Origin: Azoarcus taiwanensis
Lineage (GTDB): Bacteria; Pseudomonadota; Gammaproteobacteria; Burkholderiales; Rhodocyclaceae
Direction: 5' to 3'
Length of the DNA: 34,678 nt
Assembly: GCF_012910885.1 (NCBI RefSeq)
Contig: NZ_WTVM01000029.1
Span: 1-34,678 of the forward strand
Made by a program: the position numbers and the translations under genes. Under the pieces are notes generated by a model that was given only the letters and a program-made list of their open reading frames with translations, did no database searches and was not told where the DNA came from. This document shows positions 1 through 8,572 of the stretch, one piece after another (within the stretch, counting starts at the first letter, position 1; every line of letters begins with the position of its first letter).

Positions 1-401
1 TGCAGAACCCCTACAGCATCGCCACGCCGATCACGCAACTGCATCCGCACAACCCGGTGATCGTGCATCCGGACGATGCCGCGGCGGTCGGACTCGTGTC
101 GGGCGACACCGCATGGCTGGCGACTCCGGGCGGTCGCGCGCGTTGCACGGTGGTGGTTCATCACGGCGTCATGCGGGGCGTGATCGCGGTGGAGCACGGA
201 TTCGGCCACCGGGAACTCGGCGCCCGTGCGCACCGCATCGGTCAGAACACTCAGCCTTCTCGCCCGGAGCTGGCGGCGGGGGTGAACCTCAATGATGTGG
301 GACTGACCGACCCGACCCGCGGTGACCGCGCGACCTGGGTCGATACCGTCTCTGGCGCCTCGGTGCGAAATGGACTGCCTGCGAAACTTATGCGCATATG
401 A
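1..401 (+). CDS. ttrA: Tetrathionate reductase subunit A, C-terminal fragment
   Basis: This is the 3' end of a molybdopterin oxidoreductase that runs in from the left edge; the first full codon is at base 3 and the stop is TGA at 399-401. About 132 residues are visible. They are the C-terminal molybdopterin-dinucleotide-binding beta-barrel of the DMSO reductase family: a VHPDDAAAVGL segment, a GD turn, a GFGHRELGARAH block and a tail with GVNLNDVGLTDPTR and DTVSGASVRNGLP. The last blocks are typical of TtrA and its close relatives. TtrA reduces tetrathionate to thiosulfate in the periplasm with TtrB and TtrC, which would lie outside this window. The assignment is strongly supported by the adjacent ttrS-ttrR pair on the opposite strand. 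A related thiosulfate, arsenate or selenate reductase cannot be excluded from the fragment alone. Confidence 0.8.
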   Translation, partial: QNPYSIATPITQLHPHNPVIVHPDDAAAVGLVSGDTAWLATPGGRARCTVVVHHGVMRGVIAVEHGFGHRELGARAHRIGQNTQPSRPELAAGVNLNDVGLTDPTRGDRATWVDTVSGASVRNGLPAKLMRI

Positions 402-433
402 GCAGTCGTTAGAAATGCATGTGAAGCCTTTTC

Positions 434-460
434 GCCCCGCCACGCGCGGGGCTTTCTTTT
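434..460 (+). terminator. Rho-independent terminator after ttrA
   Basis: A 7-bp perfect G+C stem (GCCCCGC at 434-440 with GCGGGGC at 446-452) closes a 5-base loop and is followed by TTTCTTTT. It lies 33 bases after the ttrA stop. The T tract is on the plus-strand side only, so it terminates ttrA transcription before it enters the convergent ttrR gene. Confidence 0.85.
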
Positions 461-482
461 GAGGCGACCCTTTGTCGGGACC

Positions 483-1115
483 TCAATCAAGCGCGTTCGG
501 ATCGGCCTTCAGCATGAGCCGCGCGAGCTCCGCGGCGCTGCCGAGCTCTGTTTTCTCCATCACGTGCTGGCGGTGTACGTGCACCGTCTTCTCGCTGATG
601 TCGAGCTGGCGAGCGACCAGTTTGTTCGGCAGGCCGAGCGCGACCAGGCGGGCGACTTCGCGCTCGCGCGGCGACAGGCGTTCGAGCAGTGCGCGGGCAT
701 CCTCGCGGCGGGACTCGGCCTCGCGCTCGGCGCTGCGTCGGCGTACCGCGTTGGCGACGGCGTCGATCAGGAGCTGATCCTTGAACGGTTTTTCCAGGAA
801 GTCGCTGGCACCACGTTTCATGGCCTGCACCGCGAGCTCGACGTCACCATGGCCGGTCACGAAAACGATGGGTACGTTCCAGCCACGGACGTGCAACTGC
901 TGTTGCAGTTCCAGGCCGCTCATCGTCGGCATGCGGATGTCGAGCACCAGACAGCCGATCGCTTCGGGCTCAGCGGGACAGGCGGCCAGAAAGTCCTCGG
1001 CCGATGCATGCGGCACCACCTGCCAACCGACCGACTCGAGAAGAAAGACCAGTGAGCGCCGAAAGGCGGTGTCGTCATCGATGACGTGAATCAGGTTCTC
1101 GGCGGCGTCATTCAT
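483..1115 (-). CDS. ttrR: Tetrathionate two-component response regulator TtrR
   Basis: A 210-residue response regulator of the FixJ/NarL class. The receiver domain (about residues 7-120) has the acidic cluster D13-D15, phosphoacceptor D59 in LDIRMP, T87 and K109 in EKPF. A LuxR-type helix-turn-helix follows at about 145-205, with the LSPREREVARLVALG start and a SEKTVHVHRQHVMEK recognition helix. The ATG at 1115 lies inside the end of ttrS (8-base overlap), so the two are translationally coupled and encode a cognate pair. In Salmonella, TtrR activates the ttrBCA genes in response to tetrathionate. Here it converges on ttrA, which supports the same role. The receiver is unusually clear FixJ type and no residue is missing. 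Confidence 0.9.
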   Translation of the reverse strand: MNDAAENLIHVIDDDTAFRRSLVFLLESVGWQVVPHASAEDFLAACPAEPEAIGCLVLDIRMPTMSGLELQQQLHVRGWNVPIVFVTGHGDVELAVQAMKRGASDFLEKPFKDQLLIDAVANAVRRRSAEREAESRREDARALLERLSPREREVARLVALGLPNKLVARQLDISEKTVHVHRQHVMEKTELGSAAELARLMLKADPNALD

Positions 1116-2901
1116 GGTGAGGCAGTATAAGCGTGAAGATCATGCCGGGTCCGTCCGCTGCGGGCGTGGCCCGCAACCGACCACCATGCGCTTCGGCGAT
1201 ACGCTTGCAGATCGACAGACCGAGTCCGAGGCCGTCCGGCTTGGTGGTCAGAAAGGGTTCGAACAAACGCGCGCCGACGGCGGGATCCAGACCCGGGCCG
1301 TGGTCCCGCACGGAAATGCCTACTCCGTCGTCGTCGGTGTGCAGCGTGACATCGAGTCGACGACGCTCGGGTGGCAGATCCTGACTTGCGTCGTAGCCAT
1401 TCTTGAGCAGGTTGAGGATGACCTGCTGGATCTGCAGCGCGTCGAGCTCGATCGCGAGCGACGGCGGCAGGCGGTCGTGCACCTCGACCTCGGGCGCCTG
1501 TGCCAGCATGCCGCGGAAAAGCGCTACCGTTTCGGCGACCACTTCGCCCGGTCGGCGGGGCGTGCGCTCGCCGACGCGCTTGCGAGCGAAGGTGCGGATG
1601 CCTGCGAGAATGCCGGCAGCGCGTTCGGCCTGCTGGACGATCTCGGTCGCCGCCTCGCGGGTGGCGGCCTCGGTCAGTCGATCGGCGTCAGCGCGGCGCA
1701 CCAGGCTCTGCGCGTAGTTGCCGATCGCCGCCAGTGGCTGGTTGAGTTCGTGTGCGAGCGTGCCGGAGAGCTCACCGAGCACCGAAAGGCGTCCCATGTG
1801 TTCGGCCTGCTCCTGGTTGGCGCGCATGCGCGTCTCAATGGCATCCCGCGCAGCCAGGGCCTCGCGCAGCTCGCTGGTTCGCACATGCACCAGATGTTCG
1901 ACCCGCACTGTGTACAGGACCCACGCGATGAGCATCGTCACCAGCACCGCGAGCGCCGGCCAGTAGCGCTCGGCGAGGCTCATCAGGGTGGGTGCGCGAA
2001 GATAGGCGTAAGGACCGATCTGCAGTTCGCGAAACATCTCGTGCACCGACTGGTAGTCGGCCGGCACCGCCCAGTGCGGTGCGGCGCTGGTCTCCGGGGT
2101 CGACAGCAGTGCGACCGCTACCGCCCGGGCGAGGGCGGGCGGAGTGTGACGCAGCGTAGCGATCGGCCAGTCGGGATAGAGCCGACTGGACACTGCGCAG
2201 CCCAGATCCGGATCGGGGCGGGGCGCTAGCACTTGCAGACGGTCGGCGTACTCCGGGCGTGACTCGAGAAGGCAGGCACGCACGAATCCGGCATCCACCG
2301 AACCGTTGGCGACCGCCTCCAGCACCCGGTCCATCGGGAAGCCGACTGATCGAAGTTCGCGAAAATCGCGTCGAGGGTCCAGCCCGAGCGCGTGCAGTTC
2401 CCGCCAGATCAGCTGAAACCCGCCGAAGGCCTCCGGGCTGACCACCGCAACGCGCAGCCCCCGCAGGTCGGCGAGCGTCCTCAGCTCGTCGCGTCCGGCG
2501 CGAACCACTACCGCGGAGCCGACACTCGCGGCCGGGCTCGGACCGATGCCGGATTCCAGTGTCAGGATCCGGCTTGCGCCGAGTTCTGCCTCGAGCTCCA
2601 CGTAATGGCCGGGGTTGGTGATCAGGAAGTCGATCTCGCCACGTCGCGCGAGCTCGCGCATGCCGGCGTGATCGAGCGTGAGGATTTCGATCGTGTGGTC
2701 GGGCAGCGTGGCGCGCAGATGCGCGGCCATCGGCCCCCATTCCATCTCGGCGGCTTCGTCACCCAGATACGCGAGCACGCCGATGCGCACGGTGGACGCT
2801 TCCAGCGACCACGCGTTCGAACACGCCGTGAGGACGGTCAGACAGATCGCCAGCGTGCGGATCAGGCGGCCGGCAAACGGGAACGTCGGAGCGAAGCTCA
2901 T
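1108..2901 (-). CDS. ttrS: Tetrathionate sensor histidine kinase TtrS
   Basis: A 597-residue membrane sensor kinase. An N-terminal hydrophobic signal/anchor (about 10-30) leads into a PhnD-like periplasmic binding domain (about 37-300) that opens with TVRIGVLAYLGDE and contains DFLITNPGHY. A transmembrane helix (about 315-333) and a coiled linker follow. The kinase core has H384 in LAHELNQPLAAIGNY, the N box at N501 (ILNLLKNGYDAS), DHGPG at 533-537 and GLGLGLS at 557-563. This architecture is the one known for TtrS, which detects tetrathionate and phosphorylates TtrR. The ATG at 2901 has no convincing Shine-Dalgarno sequence, but the signal sequence starts there. The gene follows a secreted DsrE-like gene on the same strand after 101 bases. 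All catalytic boxes are intact. Confidence 0.9.
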   Translation of the reverse strand: MSFAPTFPFAGRLIRTLAICLTVLTACSNAWSLEASTVRIGVLAYLGDEAAEMEWGPMAAHLRATLPDHTIEILTLDHAGMRELARRGEIDFLITNPGHYVELEAELGASRILTLESGIGPSPAASVGSAVVVRAGRDELRTLADLRGLRVAVVSPEAFGGFQLIWRELHALGLDPRRDFRELRSVGFPMDRVLEAVANGSVDAGFVRACLLESRPEYADRLQVLAPRPDPDLGCAVSSRLYPDWPIATLRHTPPALARAVAVALLSTPETSAAPHWAVPADYQSVHEMFRELQIGPYAYLRAPTLMSLAERYWPALAVLVTMLIAWVLYTVRVEHLVHVRTSELREALAARDAIETRMRANQEQAEHMGRLSVLGELSGTLAHELNQPLAAIGNYAQSLVRRADADRLTEAATREAATEIVQQAERAAGILAGIRTFARKRVGERTPRRPGEVVAETVALFRGMLAQAPEVEVHDRLPPSLAIELDALQIQQVILNLLKNGYDASQDLPPERRRLDVTLHTDDDGVGISVRDHGPGLDPAVGARLFEPFLTTKPDGLGLGLSICKRIAEAHGGRLRATPAADGPGMIFTLILPHHE

Positions 2902-2958
2902 GCCGTGGAAAGGATCGGACCGGGATGCTCATTGTAGCCTGCCGGCCCCAGGCACACG

Positions 2959-2991
2959 GCCAGGCGGTGACGGAAACCGTCAGCGCCTGGC
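2959..2991. repeat. 33-base hairpin between the dsrE-like gene and ttrS
   Basis: An almost perfect inverted repeat: GCCAGGCG and TGACGG on the left, CCGTCA and CGCCTGGC on the right, with one G-G mismatch pair and an AAA loop. It begins 11 bases after the stop of the DsrE-like gene (minus strand) and 57 bases before the ttrS start. No T tract follows on either strand, so it is not a standard terminator. It may stabilise the 3' end of the upstream mRNA, lower read-through into ttrS, or be an operator. Confidence 0.6.
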
Positions 2992-3002
2992 GTAAAGCGG
3001 AG

Positions 3003-3422
3003 TCAGAACACCAGCACCTTGCGCTCCGCTTCAAGAATCGCCGCGCCCATGGCATCCGGGCGGGCCGGGGTCACGCCGTCGCGCAGCGCCTCGGCACTGT
3101 GGCCTGTGTTGGGCAGGTAGAGCGCGCAGACCGCTGCGGTAGCGCCTTTGCCGATCACCGCGCCGAGCAGTTGCGCCGGGGTCACGTCGTTTGGCTTCAA
3201 GGCTTCGCCCCCGGCGTCCCGCAGGGCGATGTCGCCGGCCTGATCGCATAGCAGCACGTGTACCTGGGCGCCCTGTTCCTGCATCTGGTTGGCAAGAACC
3301 AGCGCGATGCCCTGGGTCATGGTGCTGCCGGAGTTGAGGATGACCGTGACCGGCTGCGGAGCCTGGGCGTGGGCGGCACCGATGCCGAGCGCGAGTCCGA
3401 GGGCGATGAGGGTTTTCTTCAT
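3003..3422 (-). CDS. Secreted DsrE-family protein
   Basis: A 139-residue protein. The start at 3422 is chosen over an upstream in-frame one because AGGAG lies 9 bases ahead and a clean Sec signal follows (MKKTLIALG, hydrophobic core, cleavage after AHA near residue 19). The mature part has the DsrE/DsrF-like alpha/beta fold: VTVILNSGSTMTQGIALVLANQM, then C59 in VHVLLCDQAG and C99 in AAVCALYLPNTG. DsrE-family proteins carry or relay sulfur on a conserved cysteine; most are cytoplasmic, so a secreted version is less usual. It lies just upstream of ttrS on the same strand and divergent from cydD. A role in periplasmic sulfur or thiol handling during tetrathionate respiration is inferred from position. 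The exact reaction is unknown. Confidence 0.8.
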   Translation of the reverse strand: MKKTLIALGLALGIGAAHAQAPQPVTVILNSGSTMTQGIALVLANQMQEQGAQVHVLLCDQAGDIALRDAGGEALKPNDVTPAQLLGAVIGKGATAAVCALYLPNTGHSAEALRDGVTPARPDAMGAAILEAERKVLVF

Positions 3423-3590
3423 GAGTTGGCTCTCCTGTGGTTTGAGCGGACAGGCACGTCCGGGCCTGAATCCCACGCAAGTGACAGGCCAACCGGAGTC
3501 GATTTGCCGCAAGCTCAGTGCTGGTCAGCCATCGGCACCCTCTCGCACATCAGGCCCAGGCGTCTGACCGCTGCCATTGGTTTGCCAGAT

Positions 3591-3604
3591 GACAGTGATC
3601 TGTC
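3591..3604. promoter_or_regulatory. Small palindrome in the divergent dsrE-like/cydD spacer
   Basis: GACAG-TGAT-CTGTC is a 5-bp perfect inverted repeat, nested inside a wider pair CTGCCAT (3571-3577) and ATGGCAG (3609-3615). It sits in the 296-base divergent spacer 3423-3718, 115 bases ahead of the cydD start. It does not match the FNR consensus. An operator for one or both genes is possible but unproven. The rest of the spacer shows no open reading frame or RNA structure that I can support. Confidence 0.3.
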
Positions 3605-3718
3605 CCATATGGCAGTTATTCGGCACGCCCGGCAGTATTGATCGGTCCGGAATGGCGCGCCAATCGGCGTGCGCGCGATGTCCGGCGTTCTGGCACGGTT
3701 TTCGCGATCCTTCCGGTC

Positions 3719-5485
3719 ATGGAATCCGATGATCGAAAATCCACCGCCCAGTCCGACACCGCCCTCGATGCCGACGCCTTGCGCTGGCTCGGGACCCTGG
3801 CCCGCCCGCAACACGGGTGGTTGCGTCTGGCGGTGCTCGCAGGGTTCATGCAGGCTCTGGCGACCATCGCCTTTTCCGCCGCGCTGGCGTGGCTGATTCA
3901 TGGTCTCGCGGTCGGGGGCATGGCGCTGAAGGACATGCGGATTGCGCTTCTGGCAGTGCCGCTGAGCGTTCTGACGCGGGCTGCGATGGTCTTCCTGCGC
4001 GAAGAGGCGGGGATGCGCATCTCTCACGGAGTGCGCGACGATCTGCGCGCACGTCTGCTCGACCGGCTACACGCGCGGGGCCCGGCCTGGCAGGCGCGGC
4101 AGGCCGGTGGGGCGGTAGTCAGCCGCCTGCTCGAAGAGGTCGATGCGCTGGACGGGTATTTCGCCCGCTACCTGCCGCAACGCTGGCTTGCGGCACTGGT
4201 GCCGCTGGCGATCGTCGTCGTGGTGATACCGCTCAACTGGGTCGCCGGGCTCATCCTGCTCGCGACCGCACCCCTGATCCCCTTGTTCATGGCCATCGTG
4301 GGGCATGGTGCACGTACCCGTCAGCAGCATCAGTTCGAAGCGCTGGCGCGCATGAGTGGACAGTTTCTCGAAACCCTGCGCGGTCTGACCACGCTCCGCC
4401 TGATGGATGCCCACCGGCGGCAGGCGGTGGTCGTCGAACGCAGCGCGGACGCATTTCGAGCGCGCACGATGAGCGTGCTCCGCCTCGCGTTCCTGTCGGG
4501 TACGGTGCTCGAGTTCTTCGCGTCGCTGGCGATTGCGCTGAGTGCGGTGTATCTCGGTTTCGGATTGCTCGGCTATCTGGAGATCGGCTTCGGCGGCACA
4601 TTGCCGACGCTGTTCGTGGCGCTGTTCATCCTGCTGCTCGCTCCCGAATTCTACCTGCCCTTGCGCGAACTCGGCACTCATTACCATGCCCGTGCCGAGG
4701 CACTGGCAGCGGCACGGTCGCTGTCGGAGTGGCTGGACGACGCCGAAGCTGAACCTTCTGCAGTGAGCGCTGGCGTTCTGCCCCCGCGCGACGGGGGTCC
4801 AGCCATCCGTATCGAAGGGCTCGGCTTCGCCCACCGCGAGGACGTGCCGGTTTTCGATGGTTTCTCGCTCGATATCGCCGCTGGCGAGTCGGTGGCGCTG
4901 ACCGGTGCGAGCGGCAGCGGCAAGACAACGCTGCTGCGTCTGCTGCTCGCGCAACTGTTACCCGACCACGGCCGTATCCTGATTAACGGCACGCCGCTCG
5001 CCGCACTCGACCCGGTCGTCTGGCGCGAGCGGATCGGCTGGATGAGTCAGCATCCGAGGCTGATGGCGGCGAGTCTGGCTGATAACCTCAGGGTCGCTCG
5101 GCGCGATGCAAGCGACGATGAATTGATCGAAGCCCTGTGCCTCGCCGGGCTGGCGGACTGGTACTTCGGGTTGCCGCACGGTCTCGCGAGCCGTCTCGGT
5201 GAGGGCGGCCAGCTCATGTCCGGCGGCCAGCTGCGCCGCCTCGCACTGGCACGGCTGAGCCTGCGACCGGCCTCGCTGCTGTTGCTCGACGAGCCGACCG
5301 CGAGCCTGGACACGGAAACCGAGGCCCTGGTGGTGTCGCGTCTCGCCACCTTGCGGGCGGGGCGCACGGTGGTGTTGCTGACTCACCGGTCATCGCCGCT
5401 CAAGCTGGCCGACCGCATTGTCCGGTTCGACCGCCCCGCCGGCGAGGCCGGCCTCGCGACCCGACTGGAGCTGAGCCATGTCTGA
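3719..5485 (+). CDS. cydD: Thiol reductant ABC exporter subunit CydD
   Basis: A 588-residue ABC half-transporter. The N-terminal half (to about 330) is a six-helix ABC type-1 membrane domain. The nucleotide-binding domain has Walker A GASGSGKT (about 396-403), the signature LMSGGQLRR (about 499-507), Walker B LLLLDEP (about 519-525) and the switch histidine in LLTHR. CydDC exports cysteine and glutathione to the periplasm and is required for cytochrome bd and periplasmic cytochrome c maturation in E. coli. The ATG at 3719 gives MESDDRKST; a longer in-frame start at 3638 would add an arginine-rich leader and is less likely, although neither has a strong ribosome site. It overlaps cydC by 8 bases. 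No cydAB is found in the window. Confidence 0.88.
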   Translation: MESDDRKSTAQSDTALDADALRWLGTLARPQHGWLRLAVLAGFMQALATIAFSAALAWLIHGLAVGGMALKDMRIALLAVPLSVLTRAAMVFLREEAGMRISHGVRDDLRARLLDRLHARGPAWQARQAGGAVVSRLLEEVDALDGYFARYLPQRWLAALVPLAIVVVVIPLNWVAGLILLATAPLIPLFMAIVGHGARTRQQHQFEALARMSGQFLETLRGLTTLRLMDAHRRQAVVVERSADAFRARTMSVLRLAFLSGTVLEFFASLAIALSAVYLGFGLLGYLEIGFGGTLPTLFVALFILLLAPEFYLPLRELGTHYHARAEALAAARSLSEWLDDAEAEPSAVSAGVLPPRDGGPAIRIEGLGFAHREDVPVFDGFSLDIAAGESVALTGASGSGKTTLLRLLLAQLLPDHGRILINGTPLAALDPVVWRERIGWMSQHPRLMAASLADNLRVARRDASDDELIEALCLAGLADWYFGLPHGLASRLGEGGQLMSGGQLRRLALARLSLRPASLLLLDEPTASLDTETEALVVSRLATLRAGRTVVLLTHRSSPLKLADRIVRFDRPAGEAGLATRLELSHV

Positions 5486-7193
5486 ACGCGGCCTGTCTCC
5501 CGTCGCTGGTCCGCGCGAACTCCTGCGGCTGCGCTCGCTGTTCGGCAGCGAGCGGCCCTGGATGCTTGCGGGCTTCGCTGTCGCCTGCGCGACGTTGGTG
5601 GCTGGGCTCGCACTGCTCGGCCTGTCCGGTGGCTTTCTCGCCGCCGCGGCGATCGCCGGCCTGACGCCGGCCACCGCGCTGGCCTTCAATTTCTTCCCGC
5701 CGGCAGCCGGTGTGCGGTTTCTCGCGATCGCACGCACCGCCGGCCGTTGGGGGGAGCGGGTCCTCACGCACGAGGCCACGCTGCGCCTGCTCGCACGGCT
5801 GCGCAGCTGGCTTTACCGCGGTGTCGCCGAACTGTCGCCGCGCCAGCTCGGGCGTTACCACGGTGCGGATCTGCTCAACCATCTCACGCGCGACATCGAT
5901 GCGCTGGACAACCTCTATTTGCGTTTTGGCGTGCCCTATCTCGCGGCCTGGACGGTGTTGTCGATGCTTGCAGTGTCTATGGCATGGTGGTCGCCGGTGC
6001 TGAGTCTGCCGGTGGTCGCGTTGATGATGGTCTCGTTACTCGTCCTGCCCTGGCTGGCTTGGGGGCTTGGTGGTGATAGTGCCCGCCGTGCGGTCGAAGC
6101 GCGTAGTCGCCTGCGTCGGCGCCTTCTGGATTGCCACGATGGCGCGGACGATTTCTCCTTGCATGACGCTGCGTGGCGCCATCAGCGGGAGGTGACGCTG
6201 GCTGCGCATCGCGAACTGCTGGCCGCGCAGCGCGTGCAGCAGCGCCGTGCCGCCGTCTTGAGGGCGATGACCGGTGCCCTCGTCGGGCTTGCGGTGTGGG
6301 CGGTGCTGGTACTGGCGGCAGGCGTGTTCGCCGCCGGCGCTCTGCCGGCTCCGTGGCTCGCGGCCTTGCCGCTATTGTTGCTCGGCACCGCCGAGGCACT
6401 GCTGCCACTGTCCGCGGCCAGCCTCGAACTGCCGGGCACTGCGGCGGCGGCCGCCCGCTTGCGCGCACTCGTGAGCCAAAGTCCGGCGACCGGGTTCGTC
6501 GCACAGGGTCCGATGCCGGGCGGCTTCGATCTGCGACTGGAGAATCTCAGCCACGGTCATGGTGACCAGCCTGACTTGTTCGTCGGTCTGGATGCGGCGC
6601 TCCCGGCCGGTCGCCATGTGGCCTTGCTTGGGCCGAGCGGCGGTGGCAAGTCAACGCTGCTGTCGCTGATCGCCCGCCTCGAGGATCCGCGCAGCGGCAG
6701 GATTCTTCTCGGCGCACGACCGCTGGCCGAACTCGACGAAACCACGCTGCGCGCCAGCGTCGCGCTGCTTGCCCAGGATGCCTGGGTTTTCTCCGGTACC
6801 CTCGCCGACAACCTGCGCGTGGCCGCGCCAGACGCCGAAGACGAGACGATGTGGTCGGTGCTGCGCTGCGTCGGGCTTGCCGACACCGTGTCGCAATGGC
6901 CGGAGGGGCTGGCGACCTGGGTGGACGAAGGTGGGGGCAGTCTGTCCGGTGGCCAGCAGCGCCGGCTTGCGCTGGCGAGGGTATTGCTGCGCGAGGCGCC
7001 GGTGACGCTGCTCGACGAACCGGCTGAGGGGCTGGACGCCGCGGCCGAGGCTGCTCTGGTCCGGGCGGTACGGCGCCGGCTTGCCGGACGAACCCTCGTC
7101 TGGGTGACCCACAGGCCGGAAACCGCGCGCGCCTTCGAGCACGTCCTCCGGCTGGAGTCGGGCCGGCTGTGCGAGACGACCGCGCACCCATAG
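5478..7193 (+). CDS. cydC: Thiol reductant ABC exporter subunit CydC
   Basis: A 571-residue partner of CydD. Six membrane helices in the first 320 residues include the RWGERVLTHEATLRLLARLR region characteristic of CydC. The ATPase domain has Walker A GPSGGGKS (385-392), the signature SLSGGQQRRLALAR (from 488) and Walker B VTLLDEP (about 509-515), followed by the H-loop WVTHRP. The ATG at 5478 overlaps the end of cydD by 8 bases, so the heterodimer halves are translated together. Its job would be export of low-molecular-weight thiols, setting the periplasmic redox state. Only 72 bases separate it from the downstream Gate-domain gene on the same strand, so all six genes up to modC could share a transcript. 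Confidence 0.88.
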   Translation: MSERGLSPVAGPRELLRLRSLFGSERPWMLAGFAVACATLVAGLALLGLSGGFLAAAAIAGLTPATALAFNFFPPAAGVRFLAIARTAGRWGERVLTHEATLRLLARLRSWLYRGVAELSPRQLGRYHGADLLNHLTRDIDALDNLYLRFGVPYLAAWTVLSMLAVSMAWWSPVLSLPVVALMMVSLLVLPWLAWGLGGDSARRAVEARSRLRRRLLDCHDGADDFSLHDAAWRHQREVTLAAHRELLAAQRVQQRRAAVLRAMTGALVGLAVWAVLVLAAGVFAAGALPAPWLAALPLLLLGTAEALLPLSAASLELPGTAAAAARLRALVSQSPATGFVAQGPMPGGFDLRLENLSHGHGDQPDLFVGLDAALPAGRHVALLGPSGGGKSTLLSLIARLEDPRSGRILLGARPLAELDETTLRASVALLAQDAWVFSGTLADNLRVAAPDAEDETMWSVLRCVGLADTVSQWPEGLATWVDEGGGSLSGGQQRRLALARVLLREAPVTLLDEPAEGLDAAAEAALVRAVRRRLAGRTLVWVTHRPETARAFEHVLRLESGRLCETTAHP

Positions 7194-7265
7194 TTTGTTA
7201 CGGGTCACCGGCCGGACAGTGTGCGAGAATCTCGCGGCATCGACTTGTCCGCGTCCCGAGCCCGC

Positions 7266-8558
7266 ATGAACTGGATCTTCTTCGGCATCGTCAGCATCGC
7301 CTTTCTCGCCGCCGCGTGGCGCGAGCTGCGTCATGTGCCGGTCGAAGGCGTGCAGTCGCCAATGGAGGCCTTGTCCGCCGGCATGATCTCGTCGGCCGGC
7401 GGGGCGGTGGAGCTGGCGCTCGGGCTGGTCGGCGTGATGACGCTGTTCCTCGGCCTGATGAAGGTCGCCGAGGCCGGCGGTCTGCTGGTCATCATCGCGC
7501 GCCTGATCCGGCCGCTGATGGTGCGCCTGTTTCCCGAAGTGCCGCCCAACCACCCGGCGATGGGGGCGATGATCCTCAACTTCTCGGCCAACGCGCTCGG
7601 CCTCGGCAACGCCGCCACGCCCTTCGGCATCCGTGCGATGCAGGAGCTGGACAAGCTCAACACCCGCCCCGGTACCGCGACCAACTCGATGGCGCTGTTT
7701 CTCGCGATCAACACCTCGAGCATCACGCTGCTGCCCACCGGCGTGATCGCGATCCGCGCAGCGGCCGGTTCGGCCGATCCGGCGGGCATCCTGCCGACGA
7801 CGCTGTTCGCCACGGTGTGCGCGACGATCGCCGCGATTACCGCGGCTTTCGTCTACAAGCGTTTTTCCGCGCTGCCGCCGCCGGACCCAGAGGCTGAGAA
7901 AATGGATCGCCCATGGGTGCAGGACGACCCCTCGCGCGAGGCGGTGGAAGACCCCGGTGCGTATCCGCTTTGGGTGTCTGTTCTTGCGCTTGGCGGCATC
8001 GTGGCGATGATCCCGGCCACTATTCTGTGGGGGCGGGTGATCTCGCCGTGGATCGTGCCCGGCCTGATGATGGGCTTCCTGCTGTTCGGCGTCGCCCGCC
8101 AGGTGCGCATCTACGAGGTCTTCGTCGAAGGCGCCAAGGACGGTTTCCAGGTCGCGCTGCGCATCATTCCCTACCTGGTGGCGATCCTGGTGGCGGTCGG
8201 CATGTTCCGCGCCAGTGGCGCGATGGACGTGATGGTAACCGTGCTGGGCGGCATCACCGGCCCGCTCGGCCTGCCGGCCGAGGCGCTGCCGATGGCCTTG
8301 CTGCGCCCGTTGTCCGGTTCCGGCGCCTACGGCGTGATGGCCTCGATCATCAACGACCCGACCATCGGCCCGGACAGCTACGTCGGCTATCTCGTCACGA
8401 CGCTGCAGGGTTCGACCGAAACCACCTTTTACGTGCTCGCGGTCTATTTTGGGGCGGTGCAGATCCGCCGCATCCGCCACACGCTGGCGGCGGCGCTGAC
8501 CGCTGACGTGGTCGCGGTGATCGCGGCAGTAGCGATCTGCAGCTACCTGTTCCTCTGA
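7266..8558 (+). CDS. Fused SpmA/SpmB-like Gate-domain membrane protein
   Basis: A 430-residue integral membrane protein with two nucleoside-recognition (Gate) domains. The SpmA-like half has GLMKVAEAGGLL and LNFSANALGLGNAATPFGI. The SpmB-like half starts after a charged loop (about 200-235), with GAKDGFQVALRIIPYLVAILVA and RPLSGSGAYGVM. In Bacillus the two halves are separate spore-maturation proteins; fused homologues occur in many non-sporulating proteobacteria, where the function is unknown. The family is related to nucleoside transporters, so a channel or transport role is plausible. The start at ATG 7266 (MNWIFFG) places the first helix at the N terminus; a GTG at 7221 is possible. The stop is 14 bases before modA, an unusually tight link to molybdate uptake. 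Confidence 0.8.
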   Translation: MNWIFFGIVSIAFLAAAWRELRHVPVEGVQSPMEALSAGMISSAGGAVELALGLVGVMTLFLGLMKVAEAGGLLVIIARLIRPLMVRLFPEVPPNHPAMGAMILNFSANALGLGNAATPFGIRAMQELDKLNTRPGTATNSMALFLAINTSSITLLPTGVIAIRAAAGSADPAGILPTTLFATVCATIAAITAAFVYKRFSALPPPDPEAEKMDRPWVQDDPSREAVEDPGAYPLWVSVLALGGIVAMIPATILWGRVISPWIVPGLMMGFLLFGVARQVRIYEVFVEGAKDGFQVALRIIPYLVAILVAVGMFRASGAMDVMVTVLGGITGPLGLPAEALPMALLRPLSGSGAYGVMASIINDPTIGPDSYVGYLVTTLQGSTETTFYVLAVYFGAVQIRRIRHTLAAALTADVVAVIAAVAICSYLFL

Positions 8559-8572
8559 TCCCGGAGTCGAAC

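Noticed and set aside
3640-3650. Possible FNR half-site (TTGATCGGTCC) upstream of cydD
   Set aside because: Only the left half matches TTGAT; the ATCAA half is absent.
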